From: JBHAEC01 sp041855385
GTDB taxonomy: Bacteria; Bacillota; Negativicutes; Veillonellales; Veillonellaceae
NCBI GenBank assembly: GCA_041855385.1
Contig: JBHAEC010000041.1
Coordinates: forward strand, 1 to 35,261
Direction of reading: 5' to 3'
DNA length: 35,261 nucleotides
Shown here piece by piece: positions 14,843 to 23,456 of the stretch. A model generated the notes under the pieces. The model was not told the DNA's origin, searched no databases, and saw nothing but the letters and a program-made list of their open reading frames with translations. The translations under genes and the position numbers were made by a program. Position 1 is the stretch's first letter. Every line of letters starts with the position of its first letter.

Positions 14843-15769
14843 TCAGCCAAAGAAATCTAGTGCTGCTCTCTTATCAAGCGCCAACCGGTCTTTTAATGCC
14901 TGCACGGAATCGAACTTTCTTTGTCCCCGTAAAAAATCTAGAAATTCAATACGTACTTTTTTCCCATAAATATCTTCATTAAAGTTTAAAATATGTATTT
15001 CAAGCCTATGGTACTGATTTTCAAAAGTCGGATTATCCCCTATATTCCCAATTCCCCTATATGTATGTCCTTCTATTTCAACATGATTGAAATAAACACC
15101 ATCTTTGGGAACTGTAATGCCGGGAGGGAACATAAAGTTAGCCGTTGGAAATCCCAATAATCTTCCTCTGGCGTCACCGGTAACAACAGTTGCTTCAAAC
15201 GTGTACGGCCTCCCCAGCATAGCATTAGCATCGGAAATTTTTCCCTCTCTGAGGGCTTTTCTAACGGCAGAACTTGAAATCACTGTAAACTCTTTTCCAC
15301 CGCGACTTAAAGGCGAGCATAAAACTTCTACATCGCTATCATGAAAATAGGTTAAAAGAAAGTCTACATTTCCTTTTCCCATATATCCATAGGTAAAATT
15401 TTCTCCTATGCTTATGGCTTTAATTCTCCCCTGCGTTATCAGAAGCTTTGTAAAATCTTCAGCAGAAACAGATAAAAGCTCTTTTGTCATAGGCAATATC
15501 AAAGTATAGTCTACCCCTAAGTCGCTTATAAAACGCATCTTATCATTTTCAAGACATAAACTTGTTGGAACTTCCTTAGGTCGAAGTACAGTAAACGGAT
15601 GCTTATCAAAAGTAATAACAACTGAAGGAAGAGATAAGGAGTCAGCTTTTTGTACAGCTCTTCTAATTACTTCAGCATGTCCTCTATGAACACCGTCAAA
15701 GGTTCCAAGTGCACAGACCGTTTCACTATGTAATTCTTCCAATTCTTTAAAGGATTTTATAATTCTCAT
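14843..15769 (-). CDS. ribF: Bifunctional riboflavin kinase / FMN adenylyltransferase (FAD synthetase)
   Basis: Makes FMN from riboflavin and FAD from FMN in the cytosol. 308 aa, the usual length. The N-terminal nucleotidyltransferase shows GTFDGVHRGH (residues 22-31), ITFDKHPF, IGENFTYG and ISSSAVRKAL. The C-terminal kinase shows GRLLGFPTANF, DGVYF and NIGDNPTF. I start at ATG 15769 (MRIIKSF), preceded by AGGAA; an in-frame TTG at 15784 would overlap truB and lacks a good ribosome site. One base separates it from the truB stop, so the two are translationally linked. It is the last gene of the rimP-to-ribF run; rpsO, its common neighbour in Firmicutes, is elsewhere in this window. Confidence 0.96.
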   Translation of the reverse strand: MRIIKSFKELEELHSETVCALGTFDGVHRGHAEVIRRAVQKADSLSLPSVVITFDKHPFTVLRPKEVPTSLCLENDKMRFISDLGVDYTLILPMTKELLSVSAEDFTKLLITQGRIKAISIGENFTYGYMGKGNVDFLLTYFHDSDVEVLCSPLSRGGKEFTVISSSAVRKALREGKISDANAMLGRPYTFEATVVTGDARGRLLGFPTANFMFPPGITVPKDGVYFNHVEIEGHTYRGIGNIGDNPTFENQYHRLEIHILNFNEDIYGKKVRIEFLDFLRGQRKFDSVQALKDRLALDKRAALDFFG

Positions 15770-15770
15770 A

Positions 15771-16712
15771 TTATTCCTGAACAAAAATAATTTTATCCGC
15801 CTTAATAAATCTCTTTTCCTGTTTCACAATTCCAAAAAAAACGTTATCCCTATAGGCGGCATATACTCCGGGTTTCCCCATGGCCTTTTCTATTCGTTTA
15901 CCACAGGAAATCGCTCTTGCTTCATTCCCGGAAAAGATCATTTTAGGAAAATGCTGAACCCCTGCTTCAGAGGGTAATACAAGCTCCTCCCCCTTTTCCT
16001 TAATTTCTTCAACCGTTACAGTATTTTCCAAACGAAAAGGACCTACCGCAGATCTAACCAAATGCGTCATAGTACCTTCATAACCCATATTGTGCAGTAT
16101 ATCGCGAAGAAGGGATCGAATATAAGTTCCTCCGGAACAGGTGATCCGTACCGTAAAATAGGGAAAGGACACTTGTAAAAGTTCAAGTTGAGTCACATCA
16201 ATAATTCTGGAAGGGAGAAGGAAATCTTTTCCCTCCCTTGCCAATTCATATGCCCTTACACCATTAACCTTAATTGCCGAAAAGGAAGAGGGTATCTGCT
16301 CCGTAACTCCCAAAAAATTTTGTTTTATTCTTTCAAAGGCCTTGAAAAATGTTAAATTATACTCTTCATTTTCCGATGTCTTCCACGCACTTAGCAAAAG
16401 GGGAATCGCTTCTGTCGCCGATATTCCTGTTTGTATATTCTCTAAAGAAGTCCCTATAACACGACCGCTTACATCCTCTGTATCCGTACTAATCCCCACG
16501 ATAGCCTCAGCTACATAGGTTTTCTCGTATTCATCTCCGTACTCGATAAGTCGGGTAGCTTTTCCCATATAAATCGGTAGTACCCCTCCCGCTAAAGGAT
16601 CAAGAGTACCGCTATGTCCAACTTTTTTTTCTTTTAAAAGACGCCGCACAATAGCCACCGCATCGTGACTCGTAATGCCCGGCGGTTTAAGAAAAGGTAT
16701 AATCCCATCCAT
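15771..16712 (-). CDS. truB: tRNA pseudouridine(55) synthase
   Basis: Converts U55 of the tRNA T-loop to pseudouridine. 313 aa. The catalytic aspartate is Asp38 in GHSGTLDPLAGGVLP. Further family signatures are EKTYVAEAIVG, PSSFSAIKVNGVRAYELAR and CSGGTYIRSLLRDI. A stretch near 98-135 is longer than in compact TruB proteins. The C-terminal part (GVYAAYRDNVFFGIV) is PUA-like. It starts 9 bases after nrnA and is followed almost immediately by ribF, within the translation-factor cluster. Confidence 0.96.
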   Translation of the reverse strand: MDGIIPFLKPPGITSHDAVAIVRRLLKEKKVGHSGTLDPLAGGVLPIYMGKATRLIEYGDEYEKTYVAEAIVGISTDTEDVSGRVIGTSLENIQTGISATEAIPLLLSAWKTSENEEYNLTFFKAFERIKQNFLGVTEQIPSSFSAIKVNGVRAYELAREGKDFLLPSRIIDVTQLELLQVSFPYFTVRITCSGGTYIRSLLRDILHNMGYEGTMTHLVRSAVGPFRLENTVTVEEIKEKGEELVLPSEAGVQHFPKMIFSGNEARAISCGKRIEKAMGKPGVYAAYRDNVFFGIVKQEKRFIKADKIIFVQE

Positions 16713-16721
16713 AAATATAAC

Positions 16722-17687
16722 CTATCCGCGAATCTTTTGAGCCTCCTTAACAAGTACTCGTTTCGCGTCTTCCAAACTCATTTTTATGGTGCACCCGGAA
16801 GCCTTTATATGTCCACCGCCACCGAAAACAGCTGCAAGAGTATTAACATCGGCTCTCTTTGAGCGAAGGCTTGCCTTTATTTCTTTAGAAGAAATCTCCT
16901 TTAATAAAATAGCAATTTCAACTCCTTCAATATTTCGAATCATATCGATAAAACCGTCTGTATCCATTTCTATTATTTTTAGCTGCTCTTCTCGCAAAGT
17001 CATGACTGCTATAAAACCATTATCATAAAACTCAGTTTTTGCCACTGCTTCTTGCAACACCTTAAACCTAGACAACGATATGGAGTCAACCGTTTCCGAT
17101 ATAAGCGAAACCCTTGCTCCTCCTTTAACGCACCTTGAGGCCATGTTTAAAGTATGTTCCGTAGTATTGCTATAGCGAAAAAAGCCACAGTCCGTTGCTA
17201 TTGCCAAATATAGGGCATCTGCTATGGATGGAGTTATTTCTACATCTAAATCAGCTAACATGGCGGCAATTATTTCTCCGGTTGCTGCATAATGGGGCAA
17301 AAGATAGAGCCTGTCGGCAAACTCTTCATTCGAAATGTGATGGTCGATGTTAAGCATTTGGATGTTCCACAATGTAGCAACATCGCCGATTCTTTCCTTT
17401 GTACTGGCATCCAGCACAACCAGAAGATCAGGCGTTTCTCTCTTTGCCCTTTCACAGTTTAGAATATGCTTGACTGATGGCATAAAATTATATTTTTCAG
17501 GAATTACATCATCCACCACCATAAAAGTCTCTTTACCCATGGCCTTTACAATCTCATAAAAAGCAATCAAAGAGCCTATGGCGTCACCATCAGGATTAAT
17601 ATGTGTTGTTATGGCAATCAGATCTGCCGATTTTATAATGGCACGAATCTCTTCTATGCTTCTAATTGCTTTCATGACCTTCTTCAT
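16722..17687 (-). CDS. nrnA: DHH/DHHA1 phosphoesterase: oligoribonuclease / pAp phosphatase
   Basis: 321 aa. Family members degrade short RNA oligomers to mononucleotides and dephosphorylate 3'-phosphoadenosine 5'-phosphate. The DHH domain carries HINPDGDAIGS (metal ligands His29, Asp33, Asp35), VVLDAS and the NIDHHIS motif. The C-terminal DHHA1 domain has the substrate-binding FGGGGHIKASG. The gene sits between rbfA and truB, the standard Firmicute position. The start is uncertain: ATG at 17687 (26-base overlap with rbfA) or ATG at 17675 (14-base overlap, AGAAGG close upstream). Neither affects the domains. Confidence 0.93.
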   Translation of the reverse strand: MKKVMKAIRSIEEIRAIIKSADLIAITTHINPDGDAIGSLIAFYEIVKAMGKETFMVVDDVIPEKYNFMPSVKHILNCERAKRETPDLLVVLDASTKERIGDVATLWNIQMLNIDHHISNEEFADRLYLLPHYAATGEIIAAMLADLDVEITPSIADALYLAIATDCGFFRYSNTTEHTLNMASRCVKGGARVSLISETVDSISLSRFKVLQEAVAKTEFYDNGFIAVMTLREEQLKIIEMDTDGFIDMIRNIEGVEIAILLKEISSKEIKASLRSKRADVNTLAAVFGGGGHIKASGCTIKMSLEDAKRVLVKEAQKIRG

Positions 17688-18030
17688 CTCTCTTAATTTT
17701 GTTTAACAGGGATTCAATATGCATACTGTAATCCAAAGATGTGTCTTTTTCAAAAATTAGCTCCGGCGTATGACGAAGGTTTAGCCTCTTGCCCAGTTCG
17801 CTTCGAATATGTCCGTCCGCATGTTTTAAAGCACGAAAAGAGGCTTCTTTTTCTTCTTCACTTCCGTAGAAGCTAAAATAAACTTTTGCCTGCCTCAAAT
17901 CACCGGTAACTTCAACGGCTGTAACGGTAACAAATCCTATGCGTGGGTCTTTCAGCCCACGCATTAACATTTGTCCGATTTCCTGTTTAATAAATTCTTC
18001 CAATTTTCTAACACGCACATTACTGCTCAT
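17662..18030 (-). CDS. rbfA: 30S ribosome-binding factor A
   Basis: 122 aa, typical. RbfA binds immature 30S subunits and assists 16S rRNA 5'-end maturation, especially in the cold. Recognisable from RVRKLEEFIKQEIGQML, LKDPRIGFVTVTAVEVTGDL, AKVYFSFYG, LKHADGHIRSELGKRLNLRHTPELIF and the C-terminal DYSMHIESLLNKI. GGAGGG lies 5 bases before the ATG, inside the 9-base gap after infB, so it is co-transcribed. Its 3' end overlaps nrnA. Confidence 0.96.
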   Translation of the reverse strand: MSSNVRVRKLEEFIKQEIGQMLMRGLKDPRIGFVTVTAVEVTGDLRQAKVYFSFYGSEEEKEASFRALKHADGHIRSELGKRLNLRHTPELIFEKDTSLDYSMHIESLLNKIKRDEEGHESN

Positions 18031-18039
18031 ATAGCCCTC

Positions 18040-20685
18040 CTATAAAACAGGAGCAATTTCTTCCATTGTAAAGGCTTCTATAATATCGCCTTCTTTAATG
18101 TCTCTGTATCGTTCTATGGAAATACCACATTCAAATCCGGTCATAACCTCTTTTGCTTCATCCTTAAAACGACGAAGAGAGTCAACTTTGCCTTCATGAA
18201 CGACAATACCGTCACGAATAAGCCGTATGTCCGCACTGTTTGTAATTTTTCCCTCTGTTACATAAGATCCTGCCACAATCGCCTTTGGTGTTGAGATAAC
18301 TTGACGAACCTCCGCTCTACCCAAAACGACCTCTTTAAATTCCGGGGTAAGCATACCGCGCATAGCAGATTCAACATCATTAATGGCATCATAGATAACT
18401 CGGTATGTACGTAAATCTACGCTTTCTCTCTCCGCAGCTTTACGAACGGTTGCATCTGGACGAACGTTAAACCCGATAATTAACGCATTGGAAGCAGACG
18501 CCAGCATAACATCTGATTCATTTATAGCTCCAACAGCAGAGTGAACGACAACAATACGAACCTCTTCATTCTTGATAGCTTCCAGTGATTGTCGCAACGC
18601 TTCAACGGATCCTTGAACATCGGCTTTAATAATGATGTTCAGCTCTTTTAAATTTCCATCTTTAATTTGCTGGAACAAATCATCAAGCGTAATCTTTTGT
18701 GCTGCCTGTTGTTCAGCAACGCGTTGTTTTGCAATTCTCTTCTCCGCCACTTCCCGGGCCATATTATCCTCTAAGGCGTAAATCATCTCGCCCGCTGCAG
18801 GAACATCAGAAAGCCCCAGTACTTCTACAGGCATCGAAGGACGAGCAATCTTTTGTTTTTCTCCACGCTCATTCGTCATCGCCCGTACCTTACCAAAGGC
18901 GGTTCCCGCAATAATGGTATCTCCCACACGAAGGGTACCTTTTTGTACCAAAACCGTAGCCACCGGGCCTCGTCCTTTATCTAGCTGAGCTTCAACTATA
19001 ATCCCTTGAGCTAATCGGTTCGGATTTGCTTTCAGCTCCATAACTTCAGCAACCAAAAGGATATTTTCCAATAAGTCATCAATACCCATTTTTTGCTTAG
19101 CAGAAACGGGAACCATGATTACATCTCCGCCCCATTCTTCAGGCAAAAGGCCATGTTCGGCCAACTGCTGTTTTACGTGATCCGGGTTAGCTCCGGGCTT
19201 ATCCATTTTATTGATTGCAACAATAATCGGTACATTAGCAGATTTTGCATGATTTATAGCCTCTATTGTTTGCGGCATAACGCCATCATCGGCAGCAACC
19301 ACCAAGATAGCAATATCCGTAGCCTGAGCGCCACGAAGACGCATGGCTGTAAAAGCCTCATGTCCCGGGGTATCAAGGAAGGTAATCTTATTACCTTGAT
19401 AACGAACCATGTACGCACCAATGTGCTGTGTAATTCCTCCTGCTTCAGTGGCGATAACATTTGTTTGTCGTATAACATCAAGCAAAGAGGTTTTACCATG
19501 ATCAACATGACCCATAATAGTAACTACCGGAGGTCTGTGCTGTAAACTTTCCTCAGAATCAACAATTTCCTCAATTTCATTTGCTTCTACCTCAGGGTCA
19601 ACGATTTCTACCTCAACACCGAAGTCATCAGCCACAACTAAGGCCGTATCCAAATCGATTTCTTGATTAATTGTTGCCATAACTCCCAAAAGCATTAATT
19701 TTTTAATTACTTCACTAACTTCTCGGCCAAGTTTTTCGGCAAACTCTTTAACCGTTAGGGAGCCGTCAAGTTGAATGGATGTGGCAATAGCGGCTTCCGC
19801 TTTTCGACGCTCTTCCGCCTTTTGCTGTTTATGCTGTTCATTTCTCAGTTTAACCTTATTTTTACTTTTTGCAATTGAAGTATACAGTAAAGACTGGGAT
19901 TTATGTTTCGGCTCTTGCCCTTGGCCTCTTTTCTCTTTATCTTTATTGCGATCGCGGCGATCTTTCTTATTCATGCGACCTTCAGTGCGGCCACCCGTAG
20001 GAGTTTCAAAGGGTTCAGCCCCAAAAGACTGTCTCTGTGTCTGTTGTGGTCTTTGGCCTTGTTGAAAAGATTTTCGCGGTTGTTGAGACGAACGTGAATC
20101 ACTTTGTTGGCCTCTGTTATCTCTAAAATCACGTGCACCTCTATTATCTCGTACGTCACGCCCATCCTGGCGCCGTTCTCTTGATACTCCTTTGCGGGAG
20201 CCTTCTTCGCTCTGTCCCGCTCTTGTTGGTTGCACAAAGCGATCACCGACTGCACCTCTCTGGCGATTCCCTTCGTATCTTTTCTGCCCTTCCTGACCTC
20301 TTCTTTGTGTCGGGCTCATAATTTGAACATGACGGAATCCGCTTTTACCGGCTTTTTGCCCATCTCCTGCTGTTTTTTGTTCCGCTTTTTTATGCTCCGG
20401 TGGAATATTGGTTCTCGCCTGTTGCTTCTGCCCTTCTTTTTTTTCCCTCACCGAGGTATCAGCTTTTTCTTGATCCTTTTGAGGGCGATCCTCTTTTGAT
20501 CCGGACGAAGCTCCCTTAATCTCTTTCCCTTTCCCAAAAGCTTTTTCCAATATAAGAAGAGCTGAATCCTCCACTCCACTTAAGTGATTCTTGGCCGGCA
20601 TATTGTTTTTTACCAACACATCGATAATATCTTCGTTTTTTACATTATATTCACGGGCTAGTTCATAAACACGTTTTTTGGTCAT
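18040..20685 (-). CDS. infB: Translation initiation factor IF-2
   Basis: 881 aa GTPase that places initiator tRNA on the 30S subunit and promotes 50S joining. Residues 1-50 are an IF2_N-type helical domain. About 50-300 is a low-complexity linker rich in Q, R, G, D and K, expected to be disordered. A second IF2_N segment follows (about 310-360). The G domain has GHVDHGKT (392-399), DTPGH (438-442), NKMD (492-495) and SAK (528-530). The remaining C-terminal beta-barrel and alpha domains end in YRDIKEGDIIEAFTMEEI. GGGGGAA precedes the ATG by 5 bases. The neighbours are rnpM upstream and rbfA downstream; a YlxQ-type L7Ae gene, often found before infB, is absent. Confidence 0.98.
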   Translation of the reverse strand: MTKKRVYELAREYNVKNEDIIDVLVKNNMPAKNHLSGVEDSALLILEKAFGKGKEIKGASSGSKEDRPQKDQEKADTSVREKKEGQKQQARTNIPPEHKKAEQKTAGDGQKAGKSGFRHVQIMSPTQRRGQEGQKRYEGNRQRGAVGDRFVQPTRAGQSEEGSRKGVSRERRQDGRDVRDNRGARDFRDNRGQQSDSRSSQQPRKSFQQGQRPQQTQRQSFGAEPFETPTGGRTEGRMNKKDRRDRNKDKEKRGQGQEPKHKSQSLLYTSIAKSKNKVKLRNEQHKQQKAEERRKAEAAIATSIQLDGSLTVKEFAEKLGREVSEVIKKLMLLGVMATINQEIDLDTALVVADDFGVEVEIVDPEVEANEIEEIVDSEESLQHRPPVVTIMGHVDHGKTSLLDVIRQTNVIATEAGGITQHIGAYMVRYQGNKITFLDTPGHEAFTAMRLRGAQATDIAILVVAADDGVMPQTIEAINHAKSANVPIIVAINKMDKPGANPDHVKQQLAEHGLLPEEWGGDVIMVPVSAKQKMGIDDLLENILLVAEVMELKANPNRLAQGIIVEAQLDKGRGPVATVLVQKGTLRVGDTIIAGTAFGKVRAMTNERGEKQKIARPSMPVEVLGLSDVPAAGEMIYALEDNMAREVAEKRIAKQRVAEQQAAQKITLDDLFQQIKDGNLKELNIIIKADVQGSVEALRQSLEAIKNEEVRIVVVHSAVGAINESDVMLASASNALIIGFNVRPDATVRKAAERESVDLRTYRVIYDAINDVESAMRGMLTPEFKEVVLGRAEVRQVISTPKAIVAGSYVTEGKITNSADIRLIRDGIVVHEGKVDSLRRFKDEAKEVMTGFECGISIERYRDIKEGDIIEAFTMEEIAPVL

Positions 20686-20723
20686 TTACATTCCCCCTTA
20701 TACTTCTACTTTTTGTCCATCGT

Positions 20724-20751
20724 ATCATAGCTCACAGTATAGATTTCGCAA
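20724..20751 (-). promoter_or_regulatory. Possible internal promoter before infB
   Basis: TTGCGA (20746-20751) and TATGAT (20724-20729) are 16 bases apart on the minus strand, in the 71-base gap between rnpM and infB. This is the widest gap in the otherwise tight cluster, so a secondary promoter boosting infB is reasonable. The match is moderate. Confidence 0.4.
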
Positions 20752-20756
20752 GGTAT

Positions 20757-21020
20757 CTAATTTTCTATTTCTGATTTTAGCGCTTCATACACTTCTAGTG
20801 AAACAGGTTTTTTTAGAGACCGTTCCAATCTTTTTGCCTTAAAAGCCTTTTCAAAACACTCCGAATCGGCACATACATAAGCACCTCTTCCCGCCTTCTT
20901 CCCCGTACGATCTACGCTCACATCTCCTGTAGGACTTAAGACAATTCGCAATAATTCGCGTTTGCTTTTCATCTCTTCACATCCTACACACATGCGCATC
21001 GGTATTGCCTTTTTTTTCAT
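20757..21020 (-). CDS. rnpM: YlxR-family RNase P modulator RnpM
   Basis: 87 aa, full length for the family. It has the conserved MRMCVGCEE start, RELLRIV, and the GRGAYVCADSECF segment that shapes the RNA-binding pocket. B. subtilis YlxR binds RNase P RNA and modulates its activity. The start codon overlaps the nusA stop (ATGA), so the two are translationally coupled. The ylxQ gene that usually follows in Firmicutes is missing. Confidence 0.9.
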   Translation of the reverse strand: MKKKAIPMRMCVGCEEMKSKRELLRIVLSPTGDVSVDRTGKKAGRGAYVCADSECFEKAFKAKRLERSLKKPVSLEVYEALKSEIEN

Positions 21021-22084
21021 TCTTCCTCTCCTTCATCTTCAAAAGGTTGGGTTAAGGCTTGTGTTTCGCTCTTGATATCAATTTTCCAGTTTGTCAGCTT
21101 TGCTGCCAGTCGAGCATTTTGCCCGGCTTTTCCTATAGCTAAAGAAAGTTGATAATCGGGAACAACAACGCGCGAAGCTTTTTCATCATCATTTACATCA
21201 ACAGAAACAACCTTTGCCGGACTTAAAGCATTTGCAATATATAAGGCGGGATCTTCATCCCATTTTACGATATCAATTTTTTCATCCTGAAGCTCATCTA
21301 CAATGTTTTGAACCCTCTGTCCCTTAGGCCCAACACAGGCCCCCACGGGATCCACATTCTCATCTCGAGAGAAAACAGAAATTTTGGATCGCATCCCCGG
21401 CTCTCTAGCTACCGACTTCAGTTCTACCACACCTTCGTAAATCTCGGGTACTTCTAACTCAAAAAGTCTTTTTAAAAGTCCCGGATGGGTGCGGGAAATC
21501 ATAATTTGAGGCCCCTTCGTCGTCTTCTTTACTTCCACCACGTAGCACTTTAAGCGTTGCCCCACATAATATTTCTCCTGCGAAATTTGTTCTGTGGCAG
21601 GAAGAATAGCCTCTGCTTTCCCAAGATCAAGGAAAATATTTTTTCCTTCAATGCGAGAAACCGTCCCTGTAATTATATCGCCTTCTCGATTGGAATATTC
21701 CTCAAAAACAATGCTGCGTTCCGCTTCCTTGAGCCTTTGAATAAGCATTTGCTTTGCCGTATGTGCCGCACTTCTCCCAAAATTCTGAGGAGTTACATCT
21801 ACAGCGATCACATCGCCTATTTCGAGCCCCTTATCAATCGTCTTCGCTTCTTTTATATCAATTTCTGTATCCGGCGTGTTTACTTGCTCTACAACCGTTT
21901 TCTTGCCCATTACCTTATAAACACCGGTTTCTCTATTAAGATCTACATAAGCATCCGGATTTGCTCCCAATTCCTTTTTATAGGCTTGCAATAAAGCTAA
22001 TTCTAAAGATTCAAAGATAACATCCGAAGAAAAGCCTTTTTCCTTAGTCAGCCCCAAAACCGCTTGAATTAATTCTTGACTCAC
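21017..22084 (-). CDS. nusA: Transcription termination/antitermination factor NusA
   Basis: 355 aa, the short form without the C-terminal acidic repeats of proteobacteria. Order: N-terminal RNA-polymerase-binding domain (1-125), S1 domain (about 133-200, EGDIITGTVSRIEGKNIFLDL), KH1 (GACVGPKGQRVQNIVDEL) and KH2 (LAIGKAGQNARLAAKLTNW), then a short acidic tail (EDEGEEE). It controls pausing, intrinsic termination and rRNA antitermination. The start is GTG at 22084, with GGAGG 7 bases upstream and 24 bases after rimP. In other bacteria NusA can repress its own operon, so the rimP leader is a place to look for that. Confidence 0.97.
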   Translation of the reverse strand: MSQELIQAVLGLTKEKGFSSDVIFESLELALLQAYKKELGANPDAYVDLNRETGVYKVMGKKTVVEQVNTPDTEIDIKEAKTIDKGLEIGDVIAVDVTPQNFGRSAAHTAKQMLIQRLKEAERSIVFEEYSNREGDIITGTVSRIEGKNIFLDLGKAEAILPATEQISQEKYYVGQRLKCYVVEVKKTTKGPQIMISRTHPGLLKRLFELEVPEIYEGVVELKSVAREPGMRSKISVFSRDENVDPVGACVGPKGQRVQNIVDELQDEKIDIVKWDEDPALYIANALSPAKVVSVDVNDDEKASRVVVPDYQLSLAIGKAGQNARLAAKLTNWKIDIKSETQALTQPFEDEGEEE

Positions 22085-22108
22085 TACAATTCCTCCATCA
22101 AATGCAAG

Positions 22109-22567
22109 TTAAAAATCTAAATGTAATCTAATTTGTGCTATGTCTTTTCGCTCAAACATCAAAGATGTTTCCGCATGCATGATTTCTATCGTTGTTTCCG
22201 TGAAATCTCCCAAAGTCCCGGTATACTGCTTAGAACCGTTCACAGGTTTAAAAAGCTGCACATCCACCTCTCTACCTTTATATCTCACCAAATCACGATC
22301 CTTTTTCAGCACTCGATCGAGCCCGGGAGAGGAGACCTCTAAAAGATAGTTTTCCTTAATCGGATCATGTTCGTCGAGGAAAATACTCAATTTCTCACTC
22401 ACCAATTGACAGTCATCCAAGTCTATTCCGCCGGATTTATCCAAAAACACTCGTAGATACCAATCCCGTTCACGAACATATTCTACATCTACAAGTTCAA
22501 TGCTTGTCTCGGCAATAATATCCTCTACTACTTTAGCTATTTGCTCTTCTACTTCTTCTCTCTTCAT
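22109..22567 (-). CDS. rimP: Ribosome maturation factor RimP
   Basis: 152 aa from ATG 22567 (MKREEVEE), the family's usual length. RimP helps assemble the 30S subunit. Signatures: ELVDVEYVRERDWYLRVFLDK, DDCQLVSEKLS, YLLEVSSPGLDRVL, KGREVDVQLF and the C-terminal SH3-like segment ending ERKDIAQIRLHLDF. The frame continues upstream to 22618, but that extension runs through the leader hairpin and lacks a ribosome site, whereas GGTGGTGATAGG precedes ATG 22567. First gene of the translation cluster. Confidence 0.95.
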   Translation of the reverse strand: MKREEVEEQIAKVVEDIIAETSIELVDVEYVRERDWYLRVFLDKSGGIDLDDCQLVSEKLSIFLDEHDPIKENYLLEVSSPGLDRVLKKDRDLVRYKGREVDVQLFKPVNGSKQYTGTLGDFTETTIEIMHAETSLMFERKDIAQIRLHLDF

Positions 22568-22605
22568 CCTATCACCACCCTGATATCCCTCACAAACATA
22601 TAAGG

Positions 22606-22631
22606 AAAGAGTGAGCATGCGCTCACTCTTT
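22606..22631 (-). promoter_or_regulatory. Leader hairpin of the rimP-nusA-infB operon
   Basis: Perfect 11-bp arms AAAGAGTGAGC / GCTCACTCTTT around a 4-base loop lie in the 5' untranslated leader, about 20 bases after the predicted transcription start and 39 bases before the rimP ATG. There is no T-run after it, so it is not a standard terminator. It could stabilise the mRNA, bind a protein, or pause polymerase. Confidence 0.6.
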
Positions 22632-22658
22632 ACAATAAACAGATACTAATTTAAGTAG

Positions 22659-22687
22659 ATTATAGCATAGCAAAGAAAAAACCTCAA
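22659..22687 (-). promoter_or_regulatory. Strong SigA-type promoter of the rimP operon
   Basis: On the minus strand TTGAGG (22682-22687) and a perfect TATAAT (22659-22664) are exactly 17 bases apart. Transcription should start near 22652, giving a leader of about 85 bases. It is the only strong promoter before the rimP-ribF run. Confidence 0.8.
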
Positions 22688-22758
22688 TACTCATTGCCAA
22701 ATATCGATTATTTTATCTAAAATCTTTGCATTTCTTCCGTTTTTATTTTTCAGCAATA

Positions 22759-23430
22759 TTAGGAATCGATAAGTTTCTTTAGCAATCGCTCCAAATTTTC
22801 TTTCAACGCATTTTCCAGTTGTCCTAAGGAAACTGCATCTAACTCATGGCTGATAAAAGGATAATTCTTTTTTCTCAATTCACAAAAAAATTCATCTCTA
22901 AATGTATTATAAAACAGTAAAAGCCCTGTTTCTTCCTCTTCCAGATAGTATTCCGCAATAATATATGACCCGTTTAATACGCAAATAGCCTTATCAGGGG
23001 TAATTCCTCTCTTAAAGGGCCCAATACTAAGAGGCAAAAATAGCTCGAAATCCCACACATCAATTCCTTTTGCTTTAAAGGGAAAACTGAAGGACTGAGC
23101 AGGATAAACGAGGCTCTTTATAATGGACTGCTCCATGCGATCTTTTAACACATTTAAAAATCTATCCTTTTCACTTTGAATGAAACTTATATCCGTAAAC
23201 TCAAAAAGGCGAAGTTTTATGCACACCGCATAGTCCTTCACTTCCTCATCATACAACGCCTGCCACAAAATGTGATTACTATTTCTGTACTGAAAAATAA
23301 CATGTTTATTGGAACTACCGTTTTTAACTTTTTCATAATCACTGTCTAAATAAAAGTTTCCTATTTTGTAGGGAAGCCAGTCCGGTAAGTCCGCCTTCAT
23401 TTCAACACTATCTACACTACTCATCACCAT
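22759..23430 (-). CDS. Hypothetical protein, family not recognised
   Basis: About 223 aa from ATG 23430, which has GGAG 4 bases upstream; ATG 23424 or GTG 23454 are alternatives. I do not recognise the family. No signal peptide or membrane segment is visible. It is a mixed alpha/beta-looking soluble protein: DLPDWLPYKIGNFYLDSDY near the start, WDFELFLPLSIGPFKRG in the middle, and a charged amphipathic helix at the end (LENALKENLERLLKKLIDS). It follows the lytic transglycosylase closely and probably shares a transcript with polA-coaE. No frameshift is seen, and base use matches the neighbours, so it looks like a real lineage-specific gene. Confidence 0.75.
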   Translation of the reverse strand: MVMSSVDSVEMKADLPDWLPYKIGNFYLDSDYEKVKNGSSNKHVIFQYRNSNHILWQALYDEEVKDYAVCIKLRLFEFTDISFIQSEKDRFLNVLKDRMEQSIIKSLVYPAQSFSFPFKAKGIDVWDFELFLPLSIGPFKRGITPDKAICVLNGSYIIAEYYLEEEETGLLLFYNTFRDEFFCELRKKNYPFISHELDAVSLGQLENALKENLERLLKKLIDS

Positions 23431-23456
23431 TTTACTCCGACTAAATAAAGACACAA

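Noticed and set aside
19093..19545. Plus-strand 150-codon open frame within infB
   Set aside because: Antisense shadow of the conserved IF-2 GTPase domain.
22568..22618. Longer N-terminus for RimP
   Set aside because: It crosses the leader hairpin, lacks a ribosome site, and makes the protein longer than its family.
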